From positions 124,001-188,000 of the forward strand of contig CAVVFX010000006.1 in NCBI GenBank assembly GCA_963747535.1: a DNA stretch of 64,000 bases. The letters are read 5' to 3'. A model generated the notes under the pieces. It searched no databases, was not told the DNA's origin, and saw only the letters and a program-made list of their open reading frames with translations. This stretch comes from CAVVFX01 sp963747535. GTDB taxonomy: Bacteria; Acidobacteriota; Terriglobia; Bryobacterales; Bryobacteraceae. A program made the position numbers and the translations under genes. This document shows, one piece after another, positions 26,700-34,341 of this stretch; position 1 is the first letter of the stretch, and the number at the start of each line of letters is the position of its first letter.

Positions 26700-26866
26700 G
26701 GATTTCCGCGTGTGGACGTTCCGGAAGCCTCAGGATAACATGCGGTGGCCGTTTCTTCGGACGCCTGCTCTTTGGCCTACAGCCACTTGAAACGAGCTTT
26801 GTGATTAAGCGATTTTAATTCCTACTTAAGTTCCGCTTCATGTTGCGTTGGTTATGATGTTTCAAG

Positions 26867-26906
26867 AGACGAAAACATCGTCTGAAAAAAAGACGAGAAC
26901 ATCGTC
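26867..26906 (+). promoter_or_regulatory. Twin hairpins in the leader of the Lys-rich peptide gene
   Basis: Two near-identical small stems, AGACGA-AAACA-TCGTCT (26867-26883) and GACGA-GAACA-TCGTC (26892-26906), lie in tandem directly before the ribosome site of the gene at 26930. Their regular spacing suggests a regulatory leader or protein-binding RNA, but function is unknown. Confidence 0.4.
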
Positions 26907-26929
26907 GACTCAAAGGAGATCACTAAATA

Positions 26930-27085
26930 ATGAAGAAGCTTGTCATCCTGGCGATTGGCCTCAGCCTCGCCCTCGGCACCACCATCGCGCTTGCTCAGGA
27001 CGCCGGCAGCGGCAGCACCGATACCACCAAGAAAAAGAAGAAGAAGAAGAAGACCACCGACACCACTACGCCTCCCGCGAAGTAG
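26930..27085 (+). CDS. Small Lys-rich exported peptide
   Basis: A 51-residue gene too short for many predictors. It starts at ATG 26930 with AAAGGAG 11 bases upstream and ends at 27085. A clear signal peptide (KKLVILAIGLSLALGTTIALAQ) is followed by a mature part of about 28 residues: GSGSTDTT, eight consecutive lysines, then TTDTTTPPAK. A perfect 12-bp terminator hairpin follows 26 bases after the stop, so this is a complete small transcription unit. Role unknown; a cationic periplasmic or cell-wall-associated peptide is plausible. Confidence 0.75.
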   Translation: MKKLVILAIGLSLALGTTIALAQDAGSGSTDTTKKKKKKKKTTDTTTPPAK

Positions 27086-27111
27086 TTCGTCCGTCATTAT
27101 TATTGGAGATC

Positions 27112-27158
27112 ATAAAAGCCGCCCGTCCCTGCCTTTGCGGTGGACTGGCGGCTTTTAT
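27112..27158 (+). terminator. Intrinsic terminator after the Lys-rich peptide
   Basis: ATAAAAGCCGCC (27112-27123) pairs perfectly with GGCGGCTTTTAT (27147-27158), a 12-bp stem with the T-run on its 3' arm. It closes the transcript of the 51-aa gene. Confidence 0.8.
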
Positions 27159-27167
27159 ATTTTGTTG

Positions 27168-27310
27168 TCAGTTGTCAGTTCTCAGTTACCTGCCTTACCC
27201 GTGCTATGCTCTTGATTTAGCATGTGTTGGAGTTATCAGTTGCCAGTTGTCAGCGTCATCGGCGCGGACTGGGCGGCTGACAACTGATAACCGATAACTG
27301 ACGACTGAAA
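27168..27310. repeat. CAGTTGTCAGTT-type repeat cluster
   Basis: Tandem and inverted units such as GTTGTCAGTTGTCAGTTCTC, GTTATCAGTTGCCAGTTGTC and the inverted GCTGACAACTGATAACCGAT. Same family as the cluster at 16520-16655. It occupies the promoter space of the Rrf2 gene. Confidence 0.65.
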
Positions 27311-27312
27311 CC

Positions 27313-27738
27313 GTGAACATCTCTGTCAAAGGTGACTACGCATTGCGGGCAGTGTTCGACTTGGCGACCCAGCCGTCGGGACAACCCATAAAAATTGCGG
27401 AAATCGCGCGTCGCCAGTCCATCCCTCAAAAGTTTCTTGAACTCATCCTCGCCAGTTTGAAGCAGGGTGGTTTTGTGGAGTCGCGCCGCGGGGCAGATGG
27501 AGGCTATCTCCTTACCCGCCAAGCGGATGCATTAACAGTTGGAGAAGTTCTCCGGTTCGTCGAAGGACGCGGTGACGAGCGTGCGCGGAAGAAAAACCGG
27601 CATGAGAGTCCGTTTTCAGACCTTTGGAATCGAGTGGATGGGGCCGTCTCTGATATCCTCGATTCGACGACCTTTGCTCATCTGGCCCGGCACTGGGAAG
27701 AAGAGCACAGCCGTTTTGTGCCCAATTGGGAGATTTGA
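27313..27738 (+). CDS. Rrf2-family regulator, CymR-like
   Basis: DNA-binding repressor of 141 aa. Winged-helix hallmarks: YALRAVFDLA, IAEIARRQSIPQKFLELILASLK, and the wing SRRGADGGYLLTR. It contains no cysteine at all, so it cannot carry the Fe-S cluster of IscR or NsrR and instead resembles CymR, which with CysK controls cysteine metabolism in Firmicutes. Its stop overlaps the start of the cysteine synthase gene (TGATG), consistent with that pairing. GTG 27313 start; no ribosome site is visible because repeats reach the start. Interaction with CysK is inference from family and context. Confidence 0.9.
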   Translation: MNISVKGDYALRAVFDLATQPSGQPIKIAEIARRQSIPQKFLELILASLKQGGFVESRRGADGGYLLTRQADALTVGEVLRFVEGRGDERARKKNRHESPFSDLWNRVDGAVSDILDSTTFAHLARHWEEEHSRFVPNWEI

Positions 27739-28697
27739 TGAGAGTCTACGACGATAATTCCTTCAGCATTGGCCATACCCCCCTGGTGCGGTTGAACCGC
27801 GTTACGGAGGGTGCCAAGGCGACAGTGTGGGCCAAGATTGAAGGACGCAATCCAGCCTATTCGGTAAAATGCCGCATCGGTTCCTCGATGGTCTGGGATG
27901 CCGAGGATCGGGGGGTTCTCAAACCGGGCAAGGAGATGATCGAGCCGACCAGCGGAAACACCGGTATCGCGCTGGCCTACGTGGCGGCGGCGCGCGGTTA
28001 CGCCCTGACGCTGACCATGCCCGAAACCATGTCGCTCGAGCGGCGCAAAGTATTGAAAGCATTGGGTGCCAACCTGATCCTGACGGAAGGTGCGCAAGGC
28101 ATGAAGGGAGCCATATCGCGGGCCGAGCAAATGGTCGCCTCCGACCCTGAGCGCTATGTGCTGCTGCAACAGTTCGACAATCCGGCCAATCCGGCGATCC
28201 ATTTTAATACCACGGGACCCGAAATCTGGGACGACACAGAAGGAATGATTGATGTGCTGGTGTCGGGCGTCGGCACCGGGGGAACTATCACCGGAGTCTC
28301 CCGCTTTATCAAGAACGTGCGGATGAAACCCATCGTTTCCGTTGCGGTCGAGCCCACCGCCAGTCCAGTAATCAGCCAGACGCTGGCCGGCCAAACCGTC
28401 AAGCCCGGACCTCACAAGATCCAGGGGCTCGGCGCCGGATTCGTTCCCAAGAATCTGGACCTCGGTATGGTGGACCGCGTGGAATTGGTAACTAATGAGG
28501 AATCCATCGAGATGGCACGAAGACTGTCTAGGGAAGAAGGAATTCTTTCCGGAATCTCGTGCGGCGCGGCCGTAGTCGCTGCTGTGCGCATCGCGAAAGA
28601 AGACCAGTTTGCAAGGAAGCACATCGTGGTGGTGCTGCCGGATTCCGGCGAGCGTTACCTGAGCAGCATTCTGTTTGAGGGCATGTTCGAGAACTGA
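27738..28697 (+). CDS. cysK: Cysteine synthase (O-acetylserine sulfhydrylase)
   Basis: PLP enzyme making cysteine from O-acetylserine and sulfide. 319 aa. The PLP lysine is K44 in NPAYSVKCRIG (usual N-P-x-x-S-x-K-x-R), the phosphate-binding loop is VGTGGTITG and the substrate loop is EPTSGNTGIALA. ATG 27738 overlaps the regulator stop, so translation is coupled; an upstream in-frame TTG at 27726 would add four residues. Being in one transcript with a CymR-like regulator suggests control by sulfur supply. Confidence 0.95.
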   Translation: MRVYDDNSFSIGHTPLVRLNRVTEGAKATVWAKIEGRNPAYSVKCRIGSSMVWDAEDRGVLKPGKEMIEPTSGNTGIALAYVAAARGYALTLTMPETMSLERRKVLKALGANLILTEGAQGMKGAISRAEQMVASDPERYVLLQQFDNPANPAIHFNTTGPEIWDDTEGMIDVLVSGVGTGGTITGVSRFIKNVRMKPIVSVAVEPTASPVISQTLAGQTVKPGPHKIQGLGAGFVPKNLDLGMVDRVELVTNEESIEMARRLSREEGILSGISCGAAVVAAVRIAKEDQFARKHIVVVLPDSGERYLSSILFEGMFEN

Positions 28698-28757
28698 AAT
28701 GTCCTTTTGCGAGTAAAGACTTGGAAATTTTAATCTGCACAGTAACCCAGGATAAAT

Positions 28758-29657
28758 GTGAGGCCGTCTCTTAGGCACATCCCCGTTACGACGGCGGGCG
28801 CACTCACCCCTATCACCCAAAATGCGCCCGCTACCCTTTTTTTTCTGTCGCTCCTTTTCATTCCTGTAGCTCAATCGTGGTGCGCGGAGAGCGTGCGGAA
28901 TGCCGGCAAGCCCATGGTTGTCCCATTCCACTGCACTGATGACGACATCGCTCAAGCGGGGCTCACCTGTTCGGACGACGCGCCTTGTCCTGTCTACGTG
29001 GACTTGACTGCCGTGGCGGCATTGGGTGCGAAAATCTTCGTGACCGGGAATCTCCACGCCGAATCCGCGCCGCTTTATTCGGTGCTTTTGGAAAGCGACG
29101 ATGGGGGCGACAACTGGACCGAACCGGTCGCGCGGATCCGCGGGGCGGGCTTTGACCTCATTCAATTTCCGGATTTCGAGCATGGCTGGATTTCCGGTGA
29201 AATGCTTTTGCCGTTCGCTCGTGACCCATTTTTCTTGCGGACCTCGGACGGCGCCAAAACCTGGCGGCAACAGCCAATCTTCGAAGACGGCACGGCCGGC
29301 TCCATCCAATCGTTCTGGTTCGAAGGCGGCCATAGCGGGTCTCTGGTGCTGGACAAGGGAATCGACGGCAGCGCGCGTTATGAGTTGTACGAATCACCTA
29401 CCGGCGGAGACACCTGGACGATTCGGGAATCGAGCGAGAAGCCCATTCGCATCCGCTTGATGCCACCTCCGGGAACGGGTACGTGGCGCGTGCGGGCCGA
29501 TGCCAGGTTGCACGCTTTCGATATTGAAAAAGCGGACGGGGAGAACTGGAAACCGCTGGCTAGTTTTCTCATTTCGGCGGGAACCTGCAAGCCTGGCGAT
29601 CCGGAGCCCGGGCCTCCACCGCCAGCAGCGCCAGACGGCTCCGAGCCGCCCAAATGA
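28758..29657 (+). CDS. Secreted BNR-like protein of unknown function
   Basis: A 299-residue exported protein. N-terminal hydrophobic segment (ATLFFLSLLFIPVAQSWCA), then a partial beta-propeller with Asp-box-like elements (LLESDDGGDNWTEPV, LRTSDGAKTWRQQ, YESPTGGDTWTIR), reminiscent of Ycf48/photosystem-assembly-like folds. The C-terminus is Pro-rich (GDPEPGPPPPAAPDGSEPPK). GTG 28758 start. Its stop overlaps the following hydantoinase B start (ATGA). Function unknown. Confidence 0.7.
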   Translation: MRPSLRHIPVTTAGALTPITQNAPATLFFLSLLFIPVAQSWCAESVRNAGKPMVVPFHCTDDDIAQAGLTCSDDAPCPVYVDLTAVAALGAKIFVTGNLHAESAPLYSVLLESDDGGDNWTEPVARIRGAGFDLIQFPDFEHGWISGEMLLPFARDPFFLRTSDGAKTWRQQPIFEDGTAGSIQSFWFEGGHSGSLVLDKGIDGSARYELYESPTGGDTWTIRESSEKPIRIRLMPPPGTGTWRVRADARLHAFDIEKADGENWKPLASFLISAGTCKPGDPEPGPPPPAAPDGSEPPK

Positions 29658-31228
29658 ACAGTGCAGCAAGTCGTTCCAGGCACGATCCAATCGAACTGGA
29701 ACTCTTCCGCAACATCTTCGTCTCCATCGCCGAGGAGATGGGCGTGGTGCTGCGCAAGACCGCCTTCTCGCCCAATATCAAAGAGCGCCGCGACTACTCC
29801 TGCGCCATCTACGATTCCGCAGGGGAGACGGTAGCGATGGGCGACCACATGCCGGTCCATCTCGGCGCGATGCCGCTGTCCGTCCGTGCCGTGATCGCGC
29901 AACACTCGCTCGCCCGTGGGGACGTCGCGATCGTGAACGACCCCTTCCAGGGCGGCACGCACTTGCCTGATATCACGGCTGTATCGGCAGTCTATCTCGG
30001 CAAAGAAAAGTCTCCGGCATTCTACGTGGCCAATCGCGCGCACCATGCGGATGTCGGCGGAATGAGCGCCGGCTCCATGCCGCTGGCCCGCGAGATCTAT
30101 CAGGAAGGCATCCGCATTCCTCCCGTGTTGCTCGTGCGGGCCGGCGAGACTGACCGGCAGATTCTGGCGCTGTTACTCGCCAACGTACGCACGCCCGAGG
30201 AACGCGAGGGCGACCTCATGGCGCAGGTCATGTCCAACCGGCGCGGCGCGGATCGTCTGCTCGAGACCGTCAAACGTTGGGGTATCGAGCGGGTTCGGCG
30301 GAACATGTCCGCGTTGCAGGATTACAGCGAGCGCATGATGCGCGCGGGGTTGCGCCGCTTGCCGGATGGCGAATATGGCTTCAGTGACTACCTCGATAAC
30401 GACGGGGTATCGAGTGAGCCGGTCGAGATTCACGTGACGGTCCGCATTCGCGGAGAGAGCGCGCAAGTGGACTTCACGGGATCGAGCCCGCAAGTGCAGG
30501 GGTCGGTGAATGCCAACTACGCGGTGGCTCTATCGGCCACCATGTACTGCTTCCGCTGTCTGCTTCCCGCGGGCATTCCGTATAACGCCGGTCTGCTGCG
30601 GGCGATCGAGGTCATCGCGCCGGATCGCAGCGTGGTGAATGCCGGTCTGCCGGCCGCGATGGCGGCGGGCAATGTCGAAACTTCGCAGCGGATCACGGAC
30701 GCGGTTCTGGGCGCGTTGTCCAAAGCCGCACCGGATCGGATTCCCGCCGCCAGTTCCGGGACCATGAACAATCTCACTATCGGCGGCTTCGATGCCCGTA
30801 AGGGCAAGGCATTCGCATACTACGAAACGATTGCCGGAGGCATGGGTGCGAGTGCCGCAGGTCCGGGATTGAGCGCCCGCCACACTCACATGACCAACAG
30901 CTGGAACACGCCGGTGGAAGCGTTCGAGCACGAGTATCCGCTGCGGGTTCGAACGTACCACGTACGCCGCGGGTCGGGCGGAGCAGGCCGCAGCCGCGGG
31001 GGCGATGGCATCGTGCGCGAGATTGAGTTCCTTACGCCATGCGACGTCACGATTCTCTCCGACCGGCGGGAACGTTCGCCGTATGGCTTGAACGGCGGGG
31101 CAGCGGGTGCGCCCGGCAGGAATACGCTGTCCGGCAGAGGAACCATCGCCGCAAAATCCCGCTTCGAGACTCGTGCGGGAGACGTGTTGCGCATCGAAAC
31201 TCCAGGCGGCGGCGGTTGGGGCGCGTAA
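29654..31228 (+). CDS. Hydantoinase B/oxoprolinase-family protein (HyuB)
   Basis: HyuB-type subunit of N-methylhydantoinase/5-oxoprolinase/acetone-carboxylase-like ATP-dependent hydrolases, 524 aa (typical 500-580). Characteristic segments: NIFVSIAEEMGVVLRKTAFSPNIKERRDYSCAI in two overlapping parts, GDHMPVHLGAM, NDPFQGGTHLPDI, ANRAHHADVGG and SGTMNNLTIGG, ending RIETPGGGGWG. The partner HyuA subunit, normally adjacent, is absent from this window, so it may be encoded elsewhere. It overlaps the secreted-protein gene by four bases. Substrate not deducible. Confidence 0.92.
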   Translation: MNSAASRSRHDPIELELFRNIFVSIAEEMGVVLRKTAFSPNIKERRDYSCAIYDSAGETVAMGDHMPVHLGAMPLSVRAVIAQHSLARGDVAIVNDPFQGGTHLPDITAVSAVYLGKEKSPAFYVANRAHHADVGGMSAGSMPLAREIYQEGIRIPPVLLVRAGETDRQILALLLANVRTPEEREGDLMAQVMSNRRGADRLLETVKRWGIERVRRNMSALQDYSERMMRAGLRRLPDGEYGFSDYLDNDGVSSEPVEIHVTVRIRGESAQVDFTGSSPQVQGSVNANYAVALSATMYCFRCLLPAGIPYNAGLLRAIEVIAPDRSVVNAGLPAAMAAGNVETSQRITDAVLGALSKAAPDRIPAASSGTMNNLTIGGFDARKGKAFAYYETIAGGMGASAAGPGLSARHTHMTNSWNTPVEAFEHEYPLRVRTYHVRRGSGGAGRSRGGDGIVREIEFLTPCDVTILSDRRERSPYGLNGGAAGAPGRNTLSGRGTIAAKSRFETRAGDVLRIETPGGGGWGA

Positions 31229-31233
31229 CGCGA

Positions 31234-31944
31234 CTATCGCCGCGTGTCCACCGGCAGCTTGAAAATGGACTCGTCAATCGCCGGGTTGATCTCCACTGAA
31301 TCGATCTCCACGCGCTGGCTATCCGGACTGTCCTTCTGCCGGGTCACAAAAAGACAAGCGAGCCAAATCGGTCCGAACTGACGATAATCGCCGATGGTCT
31401 GCTGTACGATTGCGGGCTGGCCGTCAATCTGTATGGGATATTCTTCCTGCGTCTCGCGGAAGTCCGACGAATCGATGAAGACCACTCTGCTGTCGCCGCT
31501 CGCGAGCGTCAAGTTGAGCTTGAAGCAATCGACCCCATTGACCATTTCGCGTCCCGTATATTCCGCCTTGTTGCCGCGCTTTTCGAGATCGAGGAGTGGA
31601 CCGCCGATCGCGTTGGCCGCCTGATCGATCAAGTGCGCGAGGCTGGCGCCGGAGAGAGGTGTAGGAGGCTGGTTATGCTGTCCCGAAACGGACTGCCATC
31701 CGGTTGTTCCGTCGTAGGCCTGGACGACACGATCGGGTCCGGCGGTAAGTTCCATACGGAACCTGCCGGGACGCTGGGCCATAACGGTGAAGGGAGTGAA
31801 CGCTTCCTGTCCAAAACGCATTCTGCCGTGCACCGTGAGGCTGGTGACGGTGGCGAACTGAGCGGCGCCACCCATCGCGTTGATGGACTTAGCGATTATC
31901 TCAGCGGCAGAAGGAGCGGAGACCTGCGCAAGCAGCGTCAACAA
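31234..31944 (-). CDS. LolA-like / lipoprotein-sorting-related exported protein with uncertain start
   Basis: Exported protein resembling the LolA/LppX beta-half-barrel family: SAAEIIAKSINAMGGAAQFATVTSLTVHGRM, FRMELTAGPDRVVQAYDG, GVDCFKLNLTLASG and the ending IDESIFKLPVD. The signal-like stretch (KFASASTVFALLTLLAQVSA) continues upstream to about 31987, but no ATG, GTG or TTG occurs there; the nearest inside is the TTG pair at 31944-31939, which gives only a short leader. The next upstream start is an ATG at 32223, beyond a dispersed repeat and inside the divergent lyase gene. I give the minimal frame. The native 5' end may have been replaced by the repeat. Confidence 0.65.
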   Translation of the reverse strand: MLTLLAQVSAPSAAEIIAKSINAMGGAAQFATVTSLTVHGRMRFGQEAFTPFTVMAQRPGRFRMELTAGPDRVVQAYDGTTGWQSVSGQHNQPPTPLSGASLAHLIDQAANAIGGPLLDLEKRGNKAEYTGREMVNGVDCFKLNLTLASGDSRVVFIDSSDFRETQEEYPIQIDGQPAIVQQTIGDYRQFGPIWLACLFVTRQKDSPDSQRVEIDSVEINPAIDESIFKLPVDTRR

Positions 31945-32009
31945 GGCAAAAACTGTAGAGGCACTCGCAAACTTAAAAGAAAGATTTGACGACTGCTGTC
32001 TTGCTAACC

Positions 32010-32155
32010 GTGGGGCAGACCATCGTTTTTTGTGGTCGGGGTACCCTCTGGGTCGCTGCGGAGCAGCCTCCGAACGGAGAGCCGGCTTTGGCTTGGTGCG
32101 CGGATAGCCGCCTGAAAAGCGGCTGCGGCCAAAATTGACCGCCCCACAATTTGCA
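32010..32155. repeat. GCAGACCA-family element with GTGGGGC/GCCCCAC ends
   Basis: Starts GTGGGGCAGACCATCG (hairpin 32015-32037) and ends GACCGCCCCACA at about 32140-32153, so its ends form a short inverted repeat. The copy at 54907-55276 has the same two ends with a longer, different interior. It separates the LolA-like gene from its likely promoter. Confidence 0.6.
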
Positions 32156-32185
32156 TTGCAGAATTTTGTCTGTGTTACGGTCGGA

Positions 32186-34231
32186 ATGATGCGAATTTCG
32201 GTTGCACTCCTTCTTTTGTGCATGGCCGGGCCAAGCCAAGCCCAAAGCTTACCATCCCATCCGCGCCTCTTGTTTAATGCCGAGGGAATTGTGCGATTGA
32301 AAGCGCGCAGCCAGGACCCGGCGTGGTCCGCTCAATGGAAAGCGTTTCAATCGCGCTTCGAAACATCTCTGAAGCAGAAGATCGACTTGCCCCCGCGCGG
32401 CAGCAACTGGGGACACTGGTACGTGTGCCCGACTCACGGGGCGAGATTGACCACCGGCAAGCGTCTCGGCCCCTGGCAATGGGAGCACATCTGCACCGCT
32501 GGTCACGAAGTGCTCAAGGGAGATCCTTCGAGTCCTGATCGCGATTTCGATGGTTGCGTGCTGGCCGGCATCCATGACCGCTACGCGCGCGAGGTCCAAT
32601 CCGCCGGCATTCTCTATCAGGTCACGAAGGATGATCGCTACGCGCAACGGGGAAGGGAAATTCTGCTCGCCTACGCGGACCGCTATCTGTCGTATCCGCT
32701 ACATAACATTCACGGCGAAGCCAAGCTTGGCGGAGGACGTCTCTCGCCCCAGACTCTCGACGAATCCGTCTGGCTGATTCCCGCGGCTCAGGGAGCCGAT
32801 CTGCTCTGGGATACGCTTTCCGAAGCCGACCGCCAGACTATCGCCGACAAATTGTTTCTGCCGGCTGCGCGCGATGTCATTCTGCCGCACCATATGCCGA
32901 TCCACAATATCCAGTGCTGGAAGAACAGCGCCGTCGGACTCACCGGTCTGTTGCTCGGCGACCGCGCGCTCATTGCCGCCGCGATTGATGATCCGGACCG
33001 TGGCTATCGCGTGCAGATGTCCAAGGGCGTGCAGAGCGACGGCGTCTGGCACGAGGGCGCGTGGGGCTATCACTTCTACACCATCAGCGCCGTCTGGCCC
33101 CTGACTGAAGCCGCGCGCAATTGCCGTATTGATCTCTACGGTGAGCCGTACAAGAAAATGTTCGAAGCCCCGATTCAACTGGCTATGCCGAATCTGAAGC
33201 TGCCGGCGTTCAACGACAGCACCGAAGTGGATGTCCACAACCCGATTTACGAACTCGCTTACGCGCGGTATCAGGATCCCATCGATCTCGCCGGGATCCC
33301 GCCGGGTGGTCGGAACAATGACTATGCTCTGTGGTTTGGCGTGGACCATTTGCCCGAGCAGACTCCAACTGTGGCCGGCAGCCGGAATGCGACCGCTTCC
33401 GGTTATGCCATTTTGCAGCAGGGGAACAGCGTGCAAGCCACCTGGCTGTGCCTCAAATATGGGCCGCACGGTGGCGGGCACGGCCATGCCGACAAGAACA
33501 ACTTCGTACTGTATTCGAAGGGTCAGGTTCTGTTTCCGGATCCTGGAACGCGGCTTTACGGATCGCCCCTGCATGCCGAATGGGATCGCGTCACGCTGGC
33601 GCATAACACGCTCACGGTCGACGAAACGTCGCAGCGTCCGTCGACGGGCAAGTGCCTGGCGTTTGGCAGCGAAAGGCAAGTTGACTACGCCATGACGGAT
33701 GCTGGCAACATTTACGACGGTGTCCGGTTTGTCCGGACCGCCATGCTGTTGAATGAAAACCTGGTGGTCTTTGTAGACCAGGTGCAGGCCAACAAGCCGC
33801 ACACCCTGGATCTGGCGTGTCACTATACCGGCCGCTGGACCAAGCCGGCCGTTGGTGAGAAACCCGATCTGCCAGCGAAGGAAGGCTATCAACACTTGCG
33901 AGACGTAGCCTCGATGCATACGAATGATGGCGCCACACTCATGCTGGCAGGAGATGCGGATTCTCACGCGGCGATTGTCCTGGCCGGCAACGAGCCGACG
34001 CAGATCATCACCGCAACCGGCGTCGGCAAGAGCACCGGGGATCGCGTACCCGTCGTGATTTTTCGCCGCGTAGCCCAGCAGGCAACTTATGTGTGGGCGG
34101 CCTCGCTGGATGGCGCACCGGTGAAACTGACAGTAATGCCGGAGGGTGCGGGCGCGGTCAGCGTGGTAGTGAATACGAAATGGACACTGAAGGTCGATGG
34201 CGATAAAGGCACGGTGCGGCGCACGGACTAA
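32186..34231 (+). CDS. Heparinase II/III or alginate-lyase-like polysaccharide lyase
   Basis: Secreted enzyme of 681 aa for breakdown of uronic-acid polysaccharides. Signal peptide ISVALLLLCMAGPSQAQ, then LPSHPRLLFNAEGIVRLKAR, typical of the alginate_lyase N-terminal toroid. The toroid includes QTLDESVWLIPAAQGADLLWD and HMPIHNIQCWKNSAVGL with conserved Asn/His. The C-terminal beta-domain (from about residue 415) contains LKYGPHGGGHGHADKNNFVL and HAEWDRVTLAHNTLTVD, the hallmark of Hepar_II_III (metal-binding HGHADK). Start ATG 32186 or 32189. Substrate likely a glycosaminoglycan- or alginate-like polymer. The divergent LolA-like gene may share its promoter region. Confidence 0.87.
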   Translation: MMRISVALLLLCMAGPSQAQSLPSHPRLLFNAEGIVRLKARSQDPAWSAQWKAFQSRFETSLKQKIDLPPRGSNWGHWYVCPTHGARLTTGKRLGPWQWEHICTAGHEVLKGDPSSPDRDFDGCVLAGIHDRYAREVQSAGILYQVTKDDRYAQRGREILLAYADRYLSYPLHNIHGEAKLGGGRLSPQTLDESVWLIPAAQGADLLWDTLSEADRQTIADKLFLPAARDVILPHHMPIHNIQCWKNSAVGLTGLLLGDRALIAAAIDDPDRGYRVQMSKGVQSDGVWHEGAWGYHFYTISAVWPLTEAARNCRIDLYGEPYKKMFEAPIQLAMPNLKLPAFNDSTEVDVHNPIYELAYARYQDPIDLAGIPPGGRNNDYALWFGVDHLPEQTPTVAGSRNATASGYAILQQGNSVQATWLCLKYGPHGGGHGHADKNNFVLYSKGQVLFPDPGTRLYGSPLHAEWDRVTLAHNTLTVDETSQRPSTGKCLAFGSERQVDYAMTDAGNIYDGVRFVRTAMLLNENLVVFVDQVQANKPHTLDLACHYTGRWTKPAVGEKPDLPAKEGYQHLRDVASMHTNDGATLMLAGDADSHAAIVLAGNEPTQIITATGVGKSTGDRVPVVIFRRVAQQATYVWAASLDGAPVKLTVMPEGAGAVSVVVNTKWTLKVDGDKGTVRRTD

Positions 34232-34254
34232 AGAGGTACTTGCAACATCCGACC

Positions 34255-34341
34255 GACCGCTTGCTGACGCGCGCGGCTCAGAAAAGTCTGACAGCAACAA
34301 GGTACTTATTGAATCGCGACCGTTTAGGGAGCGGTTGGATA
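34255..34341. repeat. ACCGCT imperfect-palindrome element, copy A
   Basis: Begins GACCGCTTGCTGACGCGCGC and ends AGGGAGCGGTTGGATA. The two halves are imperfect inverted copies (ACCGCT-CT-ACG-CGGCTCAG). A second copy is at 62038-62108. It lies between two convergent genes. Confidence 0.75.

Noticed and set aside
27678..29333. Long minus-strand open frame (551 codons)
   Set aside because: Antisense to the Rrf2, cysK and secreted-protein genes, which have clear motifs; composition is that of a high-GC shadow frame.
32699..34300. Long minus-strand open frame (533 codons)
   Set aside because: Antisense to the polysaccharide lyase.
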